DNA of 64,000 bases from contig NZ_BLVO01000013.1 of the NCBI RefSeq assembly GCF_013340285.1, forward strand, positions 913,574 to 977,573, given 5' to 3'. Shown piece after piece: positions 27,801 through 36,163 of this stretch (position 1 is its first letter; every line of letters begins with the position of its first letter). A program made the position numbers and the translations under genes. This DNA is from Desulfovibrio subterraneus. GTDB taxonomy: Bacteria; Desulfobacterota; Desulfovibrionia; Desulfovibrionales; Desulfovibrionaceae. The notes below the pieces were generated by a model that was not told where the DNA came from, made no database searches, and saw only the letters and a program-made list of their open reading frames with translations.

Positions 27801-28603
27801 TCCCGCCCGACTGGGTCTACCAGAGTGCGTTTGGCGATGAATGGAAGCAGGCCATTGCTTCCCGCACAGAACAGTCTCCGCTGGAAACACTCAAGGATAT
27901 CGACCTCGTTTCCGAAGAGAAGAGCTATATTGAGCACATGAAGCGCAAGCCCACGGATGAAGAGTTCGTCATGTATCTCAACCATCCCGCGGATGCGCTC
28001 AAGACCGTGCAGTTCCGTAACGAGTTCGGCAACCCCAATCAGGTGCCGCTGGATGTATGGTTTGAGGGACTTGAGCTTGGCCGCGAACTGCAGTTTGTGG
28101 ACAGCAACAAGAAGCCCCACACCATGACCATTCTGCACAAGACGTCTCCGGACAAATCCGGTAAGAGTGTTGTGCGTTACGTGCTCGATTCCGAAATCCT
28201 CAGCTACGACGTTCAGGTCGCGCTGCCGCAGGAAGAAGAGGGCATCGGTTACGAAAAGGCCGATAAGAATAACACCAACCATGTGGCCGCCCCCTCCAAC
28301 GGCGACCTCTGGGTCATGTATGTTCACCCCGGCGACCTGGTGAAGAAGGGTGAAGAACTCTTCAACATCTCCATCATGAAGCAGGAAAAGGCTGTACTGG
28401 CTCCTGCCGACGGCATGGTGGTAAGAGTGCTCAAGACAGCGGACTTCAAGGAAAACAAGGTCATGGTTCCCGTCAAGGAAGGGGAGCTGCTTGTGGAACT
28501 TGGCCCTGTACCCCGCCGCTGTCCCAACGAGGCGTGCCAGCGTCCTCTGACCATTGAAGGCGGTGGTTTCTGCCCCTTCTGCGGTGTGAAACTGGAAGCG
28601 TAA
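24890..28603 (+). CDS. pyc: Pyruvate carboxylase with C-terminal zinc ribbon
   Basis: Carboxylates pyruvate to oxaloacetate using biotin and ATP. The 1237 residues hold a biotin carboxylase domain (about 1-470; GGGGGRGIFLV ATP loop and EVNTRLQVEHGITE), a carboxyltransferase barrel (about 540-830; RDITQSNSGNRF in place of the common RDAxQSL), and a biotinyl carrier domain. The carrier lysine is Lys1164 in SIMKQEKA; the usual motif is AMKM, so the residue after Lys is Gln. An extra tail carries Cys1211, Cys1216, Cys1228 and Cys1231, a zinc-ribbon pattern absent from standard enzymes. Together with the next gene it controls the pyruvate/PEP/oxaloacetate node. Confidence 0.95.
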   Translation: MANKTFHQVLDEVKGKPILVANRGIPARRICRSIRERFDGIAIMTATDVDKTSPAASAAQELMLLGKDPRGYLDIDRIIDLAKKRGVVAIHPGWGFASEDDAFPKRCAEEGIIFIGSSAEAMNLLGNKVQVRKIAKKIGVPVVPGSEGAVDVPLARQLAEEIGFPIMLKAEGGGGGRGIFLVQNQDELESAFTKASTMAQASFGNPRVYVEKYLASVRHIEIQVIADKYGNVFAFDERDCTVQRNHQKLVEITPSPSPLITPELRAQLKEYSRKLVLEVGYDSLATVEFLVTADGTPYLIEVNTRLQVEHGITECRYGIDLVEEQIAVAFGAELRLTEEGCPPAQWAMQLRINCEDPQASFSPNCGVISRYVSPGGPGIRIDSNLSAGYEFPSNYDSAGALLIAYGRGWNKVLGTIERALNEYAIGGVKTTIPFFKQVIKHPKFRDASYDTNFIAKTPELLCYTDVAPEAVRLSRLIAGISAKGYNPHVLLGEYRTPENPRVGNGRFDPVLPAVPSKLLKSEPPYPRGDRKALLDFVRDSDYVHFCDTTPRDITQSNSGNRFRLAEDMLIAPHLDNCGFFSIENGGGAHFHVAMMANMTYPFNEAEQWNRVAPKTLKQILIRSTNVLGYKPQPRNLMRLTGEMICDHYQIIRCFDFLNHVDNMRPFAEVALSRKEVVFEPAISLSWAKGFDVDHYIGVTSAILRMVGEVAGVGESKASELIILGLKDMAGVCPPRFISALVAALRTKWPRLVLHYHRHYTDGLFVPSVGAAAKAGAHIVDTGIGAAVRWYGQGEVLSTAAYIEDELGLKTNLNKDMIRECNFVLKQIMPYYDRYTTPFFQGIDHDVVEHGMPGGATSSSQEGAMKQGYIHLLPYMLKFLAGTRKIVRYHDVTPGSQITWNTAFLAVSSAYKRGGENEVKYLLSVLDEVNKMDACQDCQAELAEARLALYQDSNDAFRDLLLGKFGKLPLGFPPDWVYQSAFGDEWKQAIASRTEQSPLETLKDIDLVSEEKSYIEHMKRKPTDEEFVMYLNHPADALKTVQFRNEFGNPNQVPLDVWFEGLELGRELQFVDSNKKPHTMTILHKTSPDKSGKSVVRYVLDSEILSYDVQVALPQEEEGIGYEKADKNNTNHVAAPSNGDLWVMYVHPGDLVKKGEELFNISIMKQEKAVLAPADGMVVRVLKTADFKENKVMVPVKEGELLVELGPVPRRCPNEACQRPLTIEGGGFCPFCGVKLEA

Positions 28604-28612
28604 TTGGATAAA

Positions 28613-28642
28613 ACCGCCCGCCGGTTCAAGCCGGCGGGCGGT
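28613..28642 (+). terminator. Strong hairpin after pyc without a T-tract
   Basis: ACCGCCCGCCGG and CCGGCGGGCGGT form a perfect 12-bp stem with a 6-base loop. The next bases are ATAAGCG, not a T run, so it may be a partial terminator or a 3' stabilising structure that lets some transcription continue. Confidence 0.6.
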
Positions 28643-28806
28643 ATAAGCGTTGAAGAGGAGTTTCGTGCCAATGATCTCATTGACGCGACTAACCATCAGA
28701 GATACATAGGACAATGCCTATACGTGACAGTTAATTCCTAACCAGATTCAGACTGTTAATGGATGGGGCATCGGGTCCCCGAGAAGTCAACGTTTCCGGT
28801 TCTCAA

Positions 28807-28837
28807 CGAAAGGCGCATTCGCCTTTCTCCGAAGGAG
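28807..28837 (+). promoter_or_regulatory. Hairpin directly ahead of the ribosome site of the PEP-synthase-like gene
   Basis: GAAAGGCG (28808-28815) and CGCCTTTC (28820-28827) form a perfect 8-bp stem with a CATT loop. The Shine-Dalgarno GAAGGAG begins 4 bases later at 28831, so the structure could affect loading of ribosomes or protect the 5' end. Confidence 0.5.
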
Positions 28838-28845
28838 TAACTTAT

Positions 28846-31800
28846 ATGGCCAAAACCAAGGCTGAAGAGGCCAAGGCCACCAAGGCCCCCGTGGCAGTGA
28901 ATGTAGAAGAGATCAAGAAGAAGCTGGTTCTTACCGGCTCCGACATTGTCACGATAGGTGAAGAAGCCGAACTCTGGGTCGGCGGCAAGAACTACAACAC
29001 CGCCATAATCAGTCAGGTGCCCGGAATCCGTGCACCACAGTTTCGCGCCATTTCCTCCATCGCCTTCCATAAGGTGTTGGATGAAACCAAGGTAAACGCC
29101 TCTCTCGTTCGTTCCATTGTTGATAAGGAATACAATCGTATCGACTGGAATGATCCTGAAATAAATAAAGATTCCGATTTTCTGCAGAAGTTTGTACGCA
29201 ATCTCGCCAAGGAGATTCGTGCAGAAGTTCAGGCAACCGGCGTAACCAACCAGCTCAAGACCCGCACGTTCGTCAACAACGTGGTCGAAGGTTTCGCCAC
29301 TTCTCCCGAAGGTATCGACCAGCTCCGCAAGCGTTCCGTGCTTGTGCAGGCTGGCATTCTGTCCGTTGAAATCCCCAAGGATGTCAACGAATGCGTGCGT
29401 CAGGCGTATAACGACATCTGCAAGGAAGCCGGCGGGGAAGATGTTCCCGTAGCCGTACGTTCTTCTGCTGCGGGTGAAGACTCCCGCAAGAAGGCCTTTG
29501 CCGGTCTGCAGGATACCTACCTGAACATCGTGGGCGAGAACATGTGCGTTGAAGCCTATCACTGGGATTGCGCATCCGCCTACAACCTGCGTTCCATGAC
29601 CTACCGTCGCGAAGCCATTCTCGACGCCATGGCCAAGGCAGAAGAGACCGGTGACGAGTCCATCGCCATCAAGGCCAAGGAAGAGTGGGCCATTGAAAAT
29701 ACCTCGCTCTCCGTGTGCATTATGCGCATGATCAACCCCGTCATTTCCGGTACCGCATTCTCTGCGGACACCGCTACGGGTTGCCGCGGCACGGATCGCA
29801 AGGACCTCGTTTCCATCGACGCAAGCTACGGCCTCGGCGAGGCTGTTGTGGGCGGCATGGTCACCCCCGACAAATTTTACGTGTTCAAGCGCGACGACCA
29901 GCAGGAAGTGGTCATCCGCCAGATGGGCTGCAAGGACAAGAAGATCGTTTATGACGAAAAGGGCGGCACCAAGATGGTCAAGGTGCCGGACAACGAAGCC
30001 TATCGTTGGTCCCTGTCTCTTGCGCAGGCCGAAGAAGTGGCCAAGGGTGTGCGTAACATCTCCACCGCGTATGGCAGCATGATCATGGACACCGAGTTCT
30101 GCATCGACAGCGCCGACCGTCTGTGGTTCGTGCAGGCCCGTCCTGAAACCCGCTGGAACGAAGAACTGGAACTGCATCCCCACACCATTTTCATGCGTCG
30201 TCTGGAAGTGGATGCCAAGGCAGCCGCTGCAGCCGAAGTCATTGTGGAAGGCAACGGCGCTTCCCGTGGTGCAGGGCAGGGCAACGTCAAGTTCCTGCGC
30301 TCCGCTCTTGAACTCAACAAGATCAACAAGGGCGACATTCTCGCCGCAGAACGTACCGACCCCGACATGGTGCCCGGCATGCGTATTGCCGCCGCCATTC
30401 TCGCGGATGTGGGCGGCGACACCAGCCACGCGGCCATTACTTCCCGCGAACTGGGCATTCCCGCCATCATCGGTATTCAGCGTCCGGAAGCCCTGCGCGC
30501 CCTCGACGGTCAGGATGTGACTGTAGACGGCACCCGCGGCAAGGTATACCGCGGCCTGCTGCCCCTGAACGTTGTGGGCGGCGAAATGGATCTTTCCCAG
30601 CTGCCCGCCACCAAGACCAAGGTCGGCCTCATTCTCGCCGACGTGGGACAGGCTCTGTTCCTCTCCCGTCTGCGCAGTGTGGAAGACTTTGAAGTGGGTC
30701 TGCTGCGTGCCGAGTTCATGCTCGGTAACGTGGGTGTGCACCCCCGTGCGCTGGAAGCCTATGACAACGGCGAGCTGGAGCATGTGGTCAACGCCAAGGT
30801 CAAGGAACTGGACGCCAAGCTGACCAAGGTTCTGCGCGAACAGCTCGCTGCCGGTATTGTCGGCGTGGATATGAAGCTGCGTGAATATGTCGGCCACCTC
30901 ACCGGTCTGGCACAGGAAATTGCCCGCCTCACCGAGCAGGAAAACCTGCGCGGCACCGACGAGGTGCTGGCCGTGCACCGCAAGATGCGCGAACTTGATC
31001 ACAAGCTGGACGACTACGTGGCCTTTGCCACCCGCCGTCTTGATGTGCTGAAGACCTCTGCCGATCTGTATGAGCACGTGCTCTGCGTCATGGGCTTCAA
31101 GGACGAAGTTACCATACTCAAGGGTAACGATCCTGAAACCAAGCGCCGTCTTGCCGAAATTGATGCCATTGTGAAGGGCCGTGTGGAAGAAGCTTCCAAA
31201 ATCCCCGCAGTGGCAGAGATGATCAAGAAGATCAAGACCCTGCGCGATGATGTGGCTCTGACCACCGGTATGAAGAAGGAAATCGACGATATTCGCGGCA
31301 TTCCCGAGAAGATTCGCGAAATCATCCGTGCCCGCGGCTTCCGTTCCGGCAAGGAGCACTATGTGCAGACGCTGGCGCAGGGCCTGGCTCTGTTCGCCAT
31401 GGCCTTCTACGGAAAGGATATCATCTACCGTACCACTGACTTCAAATCCAACGAATACCGCAACCTGCTCGGCGGTTCGCTCTTCGAACACTTTGAAGAC
31501 AACCCCATGCTTGGCTACCGCGGTGTTTCCCGTAACCTGCATGACTGGGAACTGGAAGCGTTCAAGCTGGCACGCGGCGTGTTCGGTGGCATCAACCTGC
31601 AGATCATGCTTCCCTTCGTGCGCACGCTGGAAGAAGGCCGCTCCATGCGCCGCTATCTGGAGCAGGTACACAAGCTCAAGAGCGGTGTGGACGGACTCAA
31701 GGTCATCCTGATGTCCGAAATTCCCAGCAACGCCATTCTTGCCAAGGAATTCATCAAGGAATTCGACGGATTCTCCATCGGTTCCAACGACATGACTCAG

Positions 31801-32424
31801 ATGGTTCTTGCCACCGACCGTGACAACGCAAGCCTTTCTCACATCTACGATGAAGAAGATCCTGCTGTTGTCTGGGCGATTCTGAGCACCATCTTCACCG
31901 GTCAGAAATTTGGCAAGAAGGTAGGTTTCTGCGGACAGGGCGTTTCCAACAGCGTTATCCTGCGCGGCCTTGTGGCCATTGCGGGCATCGTTTCCGCCTC
32001 TGTTGTGCCGGATACCTACTACCGCACCAAGATCGACATGGCTGCAGTGGAAAACGAGAACATTCCTACCAGCAAGCTGGGAGAATGGCTCGGAACCCAG
32101 TTCCTCAACAAGGTTCGCACTCTGCTTGAGAATAACGGCTACGGCCATATCCTCAAGAAATACAAGACCGCCAAGGATGTGATGGACTGGTATGAAGGCG
32201 AACTTTCCCGCCTGCATGAACAGCTCCGTGACTCCATAGAAACTCCCAAGGAGAAGTTCTATCGTCAGGAGCTGGAACAGTTCCGTGCAACCTTCCACAA
32301 GCCTGTTATCTACGCAGGATGGGATTGGAGCCAGACCGTGGAAGACGCTCTGCATCAGGCCGGTTTTGCCAACTTCGACGAGCAGGCCAAGGCTCTTGCC
32401 GCACAGCGCGAAACCAAGTGGTAG
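28846..32424 (+). CDS. PEP synthase-like phosphotransferase with a helical insertion
   Basis: A 1192-residue enzyme of the PEP synthase/pyruvate phosphate dikinase family. Residues about 60-430 form the nucleotide-binding domain (VPVAVRSSAAGEDSRKKAFAGLQ), His528 in GGDTSHAAITSRELGIP is the phosphohistidine, and the PEP barrel has IYRTTDFKSNEY, PSNAILAKEF, GFSIGSNDMTQ and Cys1029 in GFCGQGVSN. All main catalytic residues are visible. It is far longer than E. coli PpsA (792): about 185 mostly helical residues (about 645-830) interrupt the barrel, and about 110 extend the C terminus. The ATG at 28846 has GAAGGAG 8 bases before it. PEP formation from pyruvate is likely; regulation by the insert is inferred. 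Confidence 0.88.
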   Translation: MAKTKAEEAKATKAPVAVNVEEIKKKLVLTGSDIVTIGEEAELWVGGKNYNTAIISQVPGIRAPQFRAISSIAFHKVLDETKVNASLVRSIVDKEYNRIDWNDPEINKDSDFLQKFVRNLAKEIRAEVQATGVTNQLKTRTFVNNVVEGFATSPEGIDQLRKRSVLVQAGILSVEIPKDVNECVRQAYNDICKEAGGEDVPVAVRSSAAGEDSRKKAFAGLQDTYLNIVGENMCVEAYHWDCASAYNLRSMTYRREAILDAMAKAEETGDESIAIKAKEEWAIENTSLSVCIMRMINPVISGTAFSADTATGCRGTDRKDLVSIDASYGLGEAVVGGMVTPDKFYVFKRDDQQEVVIRQMGCKDKKIVYDEKGGTKMVKVPDNEAYRWSLSLAQAEEVAKGVRNISTAYGSMIMDTEFCIDSADRLWFVQARPETRWNEELELHPHTIFMRRLEVDAKAAAAAEVIVEGNGASRGAGQGNVKFLRSALELNKINKGDILAAERTDPDMVPGMRIAAAILADVGGDTSHAAITSRELGIPAIIGIQRPEALRALDGQDVTVDGTRGKVYRGLLPLNVVGGEMDLSQLPATKTKVGLILADVGQALFLSRLRSVEDFEVGLLRAEFMLGNVGVHPRALEAYDNGELEHVVNAKVKELDAKLTKVLREQLAAGIVGVDMKLREYVGHLTGLAQEIARLTEQENLRGTDEVLAVHRKMRELDHKLDDYVAFATRRLDVLKTSADLYEHVLCVMGFKDEVTILKGNDPETKRRLAEIDAIVKGRVEEASKIPAVAEMIKKIKTLRDDVALTTGMKKEIDDIRGIPEKIREIIRARGFRSGKEHYVQTLAQGLALFAMAFYGKDIIYRTTDFKSNEYRNLLGGSLFEHFEDNPMLGYRGVSRNLHDWELEAFKLARGVFGGINLQIMLPFVRTLEEGRSMRRYLEQVHKLKSGVDGLKVILMSEIPSNAILAKEFIKEFDGFSIGSNDMTQMVLATDRDNASLSHIYDEEDPAVVWAILSTIFTGQKFGKKVGFCGQGVSNSVILRGLVAIAGIVSASVVPDTYYRTKIDMAAVENENIPTSKLGEWLGTQFLNKVRTLLENNGYGHILKKYKTAKDVMDWYEGELSRLHEQLRDSIETPKEKFYRQELEQFRATFHKPVIYAGWDWSQTVEDALHQAGFANFDEQAKALAAQRETKW

Positions 32425-32446
32425 CAGACATCTGATCTGATATATC

Positions 32447-32479
32447 AACGGGGCAGTCTTTGGACTGTCCCGTTTTTTT
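32447..32479 (+). terminator. Rho-independent terminator after the PEP-synthase-like gene
   Basis: ACGGGGCAGTC and GACTGTCCCGT form a stem with one mismatch, followed by seven T. Confidence 0.9.
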
Positions 32480-32687
32480 GTTTGTAATATCAGTCTGCTC
32501 TTAAGTTTCCACTGTTCTACTTTAAGTTTCTGACGCAGGGTCCGGGCTGCTCGTATGGAACCTGGCAGCACTGGCAGAACACAGTTGTTTCACGCTGAGC
32601 AAGCATACCTGCCTTGGCATGACTGCAATTCTTAAGGATGTGTGGGGGCAGGGCTGCTTCGTAGGCTGTACGCTGAAGACCATAAGA
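32480..32687. other. Non-coding gap with a weak cysteine-rich frame
   Basis: Between two terminators no convincing gene is present. On the minus strand a frame ending at 32517 reads FCQCCQVPYEQPGPC near its end, which looks like a zinc knuckle, but it has no start codon downstream of the terminator hairpin at 32688-32715 and no ribosome site. It may be a decayed gene end. Confidence 0.4.
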
Positions 32688-32715
32688 AAGGGCAGCCACC
32701 GAGGTGACTGCCCTT
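32688..32715 (-). terminator. Terminator downstream of the M23 peptidase gene
   Basis: AAGGGCAG.CACC pairs with GGTG.CTGCCCTT; on the minus strand it is followed by TCTTATGG. Confidence 0.75.
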
Positions 32716-32734
32716 GAATCGTTTTGTTGTAGTA

Positions 32735-34045
32735 CTAATTCAGGCGGCCATTGATGTTGTCCTGAATCCAGTGGGAGTCGAACCACTCCAGAGGAGTGAC
32801 AGGAATGCCGGAAGCAAGAACACCGTAGTGGAGATGGTCTCCGCCGGCCATGCCGGTGATACCGGTTTTGCCTACAATGTCACCCTTGAGCACGTTCTGG
32901 CCGGGCTGCACGGCAAATTCGGAAAGGTGAGCATACAAGGTCTGCAGGCCAAGGCCGTGGTCAACGATGACAACCTGACCGTAAATGCCCATGGTGTCGG
33001 CGAATACGACCTTGCCGTCGTTTGCCGCAGGCACGGGAGCATGGCGGGTAGAAGCGAGGTCATGACCAAGGTGGAACTGCTGGTCAACTTCCACGCCGTT
33101 GTACACATAGGTGCGCTTTTCCGCGAAGCGGGCGCGGTTGGCAGCGTTGGGAAGACGCAGGAAGGGGCCCTTCCAGAGCATTTCAGGAGAGGTCTGCAGA
33201 CCGATGGAGATAAGCGATGCACGGTTTGCAACGCGCATGTCACGGTTGACCTTCAGGAAGCGCTCAAGGTGCGTCATCTCACCGGGGAATTCCTGCTCAA
33301 ACTCAGGCATCTTGGTGGAAAGGAAGGATTCGCTCAGGTTGATGCGGTCGGAAGTGAATTCGCGATCAAGCGGATACACGGCAGCGGGGCGATCATACGC
33401 GTTGCCTGCCATATCCTTGGCAATGAGACGCGGCTTGTATTCGTCCACGGTCAGATAATAAGGGAATGCGAAGAAGCAGAGGTAGTTGCCGGAGCTCTGC
33501 TGGTAACCGGGGAAGAAGGTATCTCCGACCTGAACACCGGTGGAGGAGGTTTCCTCGGATACGGAATAGGCGATAACGCCCACGCCGCCACGTCGCACAT
33601 AAGGCGGCATGGTGATGACGGAAACGCGGGGCGGGGTTGTATCCAGCCGGTAGGAATACTCGCGGGTAGCGGTATTGCCCTTGCCGAAGGCGGCGTAGGA
33701 GCCGTCAGAAGCTTTCACGATAAGCTCGAAGGCACCTTCTTTAAGGTCAATGGAAGAGAGGTTGATCACTTCCTTGCGTTCGGGCAGACGATCCATCCAA
33801 TCCTGCTGGTAGATGATGGTTGTCGTGGTGTTCTTTCTGATGAGAACAGTAAGGTTCTTCAGGCCGGAAGCCTGATCGGCAAGAGATATTTCCAGAGAGG
33901 AATTCTTGCTCAGGCGTCCGTCCCCCGGCGTTACGGTAATAAGAGGAGCCTGCTGGTCCTTGAGCAGAAGGTAGCCCCCACCACCTACGGCGCCTAGCAA
34001 TATGATCAAGAACAGGGTCAGTGCGATACTTTTGGGCTTGGACAT
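32735..34045 (-). CDS. M23 family metallopeptidase (LytM-type), membrane-anchored
   Basis: A 436-residue envelope protein. Residues about 8-28 (LTLFLIILLGAVGGGGYLLL) form a membrane anchor or uncleaved signal. A long beta-rich linker follows, and the C-terminal M23 domain (about 300-425) has the zinc motifs HLGHDLAS (HxxxD) and HLHYG (HxH), with YGQVVIVDHG and LYAHLSEF between. All metal ligands are present, so it may cleave peptidoglycan peptides rather than act only as an activator. The family includes cell-separation and morphogenesis hydrolases. Its promoter lies in the 110-base gap to the CBS gene. Confidence 0.9.
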   Translation of the reverse strand: MSKPKSIALTLFLIILLGAVGGGGYLLLKDQQAPLITVTPGDGRLSKNSSLEISLADQASGLKNLTVLIRKNTTTTIIYQQDWMDRLPERKEVINLSSIDLKEGAFELIVKASDGSYAAFGKGNTATREYSYRLDTTPPRVSVITMPPYVRRGGVGVIAYSVSEETSSTGVQVGDTFFPGYQQSSGNYLCFFAFPYYLTVDEYKPRLIAKDMAGNAYDRPAAVYPLDREFTSDRINLSESFLSTKMPEFEQEFPGEMTHLERFLKVNRDMRVANRASLISIGLQTSPEMLWKGPFLRLPNAANRARFAEKRTYVYNGVEVDQQFHLGHDLASTRHAPVPAANDGKVVFADTMGIYGQVVIVDHGLGLQTLYAHLSEFAVQPGQNVLKGDIVGKTGITGMAGGDHLHYGVLASGIPVTPLEWFDSHWIQDNINGRLN

Positions 34046-34099
34046 TATGGTTCCTTACTAAATAACTCGTCATGCATCTTTATGATGCGGTTGGTGGGT

Positions 34100-34127
34100 A
34101 AGAGAAAAGCCACCCTTGCGGATGGCT
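34100..34127 (-). terminator. Terminator downstream of the CBS-domain gene
   Basis: AGCCA and TGGCT with inner CC/GG pairs form a hairpin; on the minus strand TTTTCTCTT follows. Confidence 0.7.
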
Positions 34128-34155
34128 GGGATCATAGCCGTATGAAGGTATCCCT

Positions 34156-34584
34156 TTACAATGCTTCAACAGCGTCCATAAGGGTAATGGTCAGCTTGAG
34201 AAAATCGGCTTCGGTAAGAATGCCGACAAGACGATCTTTTTCCACAACCGGCAGACAGCCGTATTTATGGTTGAACAATATTTCCGCAGCGCTGCGTAAC
34301 CGTGTGTCCGGAGTAACGGTAAGTACATCCGTACGCATTATCTCGCTCACCGGTATTCCGGCATCAATTTCATCCTGCACATCCTGCCCCACATCCGCAA
34401 AACGGGATACAGTGGAGGAGAGCAGATCTCTGTGGGTCAACAATCCCAGAAAGAAGCCGGACTCGTCCACTATCGGGATATGCCGTATACGGGCAAGGCT
34501 CATGAGTGAACGGGCAGTCTTGAGCGAATCCGTCTGCTTCAGTGTGAACAGGTTGGTTGACATGAGATCGCTGACGTACAGCAT
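34156..34584 (-). CDS. CBS-domain pair protein
   Basis: A 142-residue stand-alone Bateman module with two CBS motifs: residues about 1-60 (VSDLMSTNLFTLKQTDSL with HIPIVDESGFFLGLLTHRDL) and about 78-138 (VSEIMRTDVLTVTPDTRL with LPVVEKDRLVGILTEADF). Such proteins sense adenine nucleotides or similar ligands and regulate partner enzymes or channels; no partner is evident here. The ATG at 34584 has GGGAG 8 bases upstream; the longer frame to 34935 runs into the divergent pcm gene and is rejected. Confidence 0.88.
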   Translation of the reverse strand: MLYVSDLMSTNLFTLKQTDSLKTARSLMSLARIRHIPIVDESGFFLGLLTHRDLLSSTVSRFADVGQDVQDEIDAGIPVSEIMRTDVLTVTPDTRLRSAAEILFNHKYGCLPVVEKDRLVGILTEADFLKLTITLMDAVEAL

Positions 34585-34791
34585 TGGTGTCGCTCCCGAG
34601 TTTAAATTGTACGGGATCAATCTTCGCATACTCAGCGCGTATGTCAAGGGACTCCATTTGGTTGACTTGGAAGGAAAAATCTGCTTCTCAAACCGAGCAC
34701 GTTTATTTTGACATACGCGGGAAAGACGTTCAAAGTTCCCGGGGCTGTCAGCATATTGAAAGGAAAGAGGATCGGCGGTTTGATTGTTGAT

Positions 34792-35424
34792 ATGCGGCGT
34801 AACCGCGAGAGAATGATACGCGAACAGCTTGAGGCCCGTGGCATAACTGATCCACGGGTGCTTTCTGCCATGCGCAAGATTCCTCGGCACCTGTATGTGC
34901 AGGAAGCGCTGCGGCTGCAGGCGTATGAAGATCATCCGTTGCCCATTGGCTACGGACAGACCATTTCGCAGCCGTATATCGTCGCCTATATGTCTGAGCA
35001 GCTGGAAACCGCACCGGGCATGAGCGTGCTGGAAATCGGTACCGGCTCAGGGTATCAGGCAACCGTTCTCGCGGAGATGGGGCTGGATGTCTATTCCGTC
35101 GAACGCCTGCGCGAGCTGCACTTCGCCACTCAGAAGCTTCTGCGCGAACTCAAGTACTATCATATACGACTCAAGCTGGATGACGGCACTATGGGGTGGC
35201 CTGAAATGGGCCCGTTTGACCGCATCATAGTAACGGCTGGCGGACCGACTATTCCCGAACCGCTCGTGCACCAGCTTGCTGATCCGGGCATGTTGCTCAT
35301 TCCCGTGGGCAAGAACAAGCGCATGCAGCAACTTGTCCGCATTCGCAAGCAGGACGGTGATGTAACCCTTGAACGTCTGTGCGGCGTTCAATTTGTAGAT
35401 CTGGTTGGAACCCATGGATGGTAA
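34792..35424 (+). CDS. pcm: Protein-L-isoaspartate O-methyltransferase
   Basis: A 210-residue repair enzyme that methylates isoaspartyl residues with [19 protein letters not shown] at the N terminus, [15 protein letters not shown], motif [17 protein letters not shown] and the late segment [13 protein letters not shown] are all family hallmarks. The start is uncertain: ATG at 34792 lacks a close ribosome site, while TTG at 34780 follows GAGG at better distance and would add four residues. It overlaps the possible upstream ATG of the next gene. Confidence 0.94.
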   Translation: MRRNRERMIREQLEARGITDPRVLSAMRKIPRHLYVQEALRLQAYEDHPLPIGYGQTISQPYIVAYMSEQLETAPGMSVLEIGTGSGYQATVLAEMGLDVYSVERLRELHFATQKLLRELKYYHIRLKLDDGTMGWPEMGPFDRIIVTAGGPTIPEPLVHQLADPGMLLIPVGKNKRMQQLVRIRKQDGDVTLERLCGVQFVDLVGTHGW

Positions 35425-35438
35425 CGCCTTTGGGCATA

Positions 35439-36014
35439 ATGCAAAAATATCTGGATAAGTTATGGCGGGTTTCCGAATCGCAGGGTGCGCTTCGTGTGCT
35501 CGCCGCAGTTTCATTCACCGAATCAATTTTTTTTCCGCTTCCGCCGGACCTGCTGCTGATTCCCATGGCTCTGGCCAAGAGAAAGCAGGCCTTCCGACTT
35601 GCGGCCATATGCCTTTTCACCTCACTGCTCGGCGGTATTCTGGGGTATGGAATAGGCTACTTTTTCATGGATGTGGTGGGCATGCCCATCATCCACTTCT
35701 ATGGTCTTGATGACAAATATCTTGTCATCAAGGAATGGTACGATACATACAGCGCATGGGCGGTAGCTGCAGCAGGGTTGACCCCCATTCCATACAAGCT
35801 GTGCACGCTTACTGCCGGTGCCTTCAAAATAGATTTCTGGGTGTTCATCATTGCCTCTACCATCAGCCGCGGGGTGCGTTTTTTTGCCATAGCCGGACTG
35901 ATATACATGTTTGGTGAACAGGCCCGCTATTTTCTTGAAAAACGCTTTGATCTGGTGCTGCTGGCCACCCTCATTCTCGGCATAGCCGGTTTCGTGGTCA
36001 TACGGTATCTGTAG
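35439..36014 (+). CDS. VTT-domain (YqaA/DedA-like) membrane protein
   Basis: A 191-residue inner-membrane protein with four to five hydrophobic helices and the VTT/DedA hallmark segments FTESIFFPLPPDLLLIPM and GLTPIPYKLCTLTAGAF. DedA-superfamily members are linked to lipid flipping and proton-motive-force maintenance; the YqaA branch has no firm role. Start at 35439 (MQKYLDKLW) follows pcm by 14 bases; an ATG at 35418 inside pcm is an alternative. It is probably co-transcribed with pcm. Confidence 0.88.
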   Translation: MQKYLDKLWRVSESQGALRVLAAVSFTESIFFPLPPDLLLIPMALAKRKQAFRLAAICLFTSLLGGILGYGIGYFFMDVVGMPIIHFYGLDDKYLVIKEWYDTYSAWAVAAAGLTPIPYKLCTLTAGAFKIDFWVFIIASTISRGVRFFAIAGLIYMFGEQARYFLEKRFDLVLLATLILGIAGFVVIRYL

Positions 36015-36163
36015 CAGAGGCTCGGGACGGGCCTGATAAGAACCGGTGCAGCTGTGTGCAGCATACTTGACGGCGGCACATTGTTGATTACATCTTCGGA
36101 CAGCACCATCCGTTACAGCCGCGAAGCGGCATGCGGGATCGCTTTCGACAAAAGGAGTACGGT

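Noticed and set aside
28756-32571. Minus-strand open frame of 1271 codons opposite the PEP-synthase-like gene
   Set aside because: It is a mirror of a strongly codon-biased gene; the plus strand has the motifs, a Shine-Dalgarno site and a terminator, and the minus frame has none.
32517-32786. Minus-strand frame with a CQCC-type cysteine cluster after the M23 gene
   Set aside because: Its start lies inside the M23 gene and a terminator interrupts it; no start codon with a ribosome site follows. Kept only as a note on the gap.
32714-33997. Plus-strand open frame of 427 codons opposite the M23 peptidase gene
   Set aside because: The minus strand encodes the intact zinc motifs HLGHD and HLHYG; this frame is a shadow.
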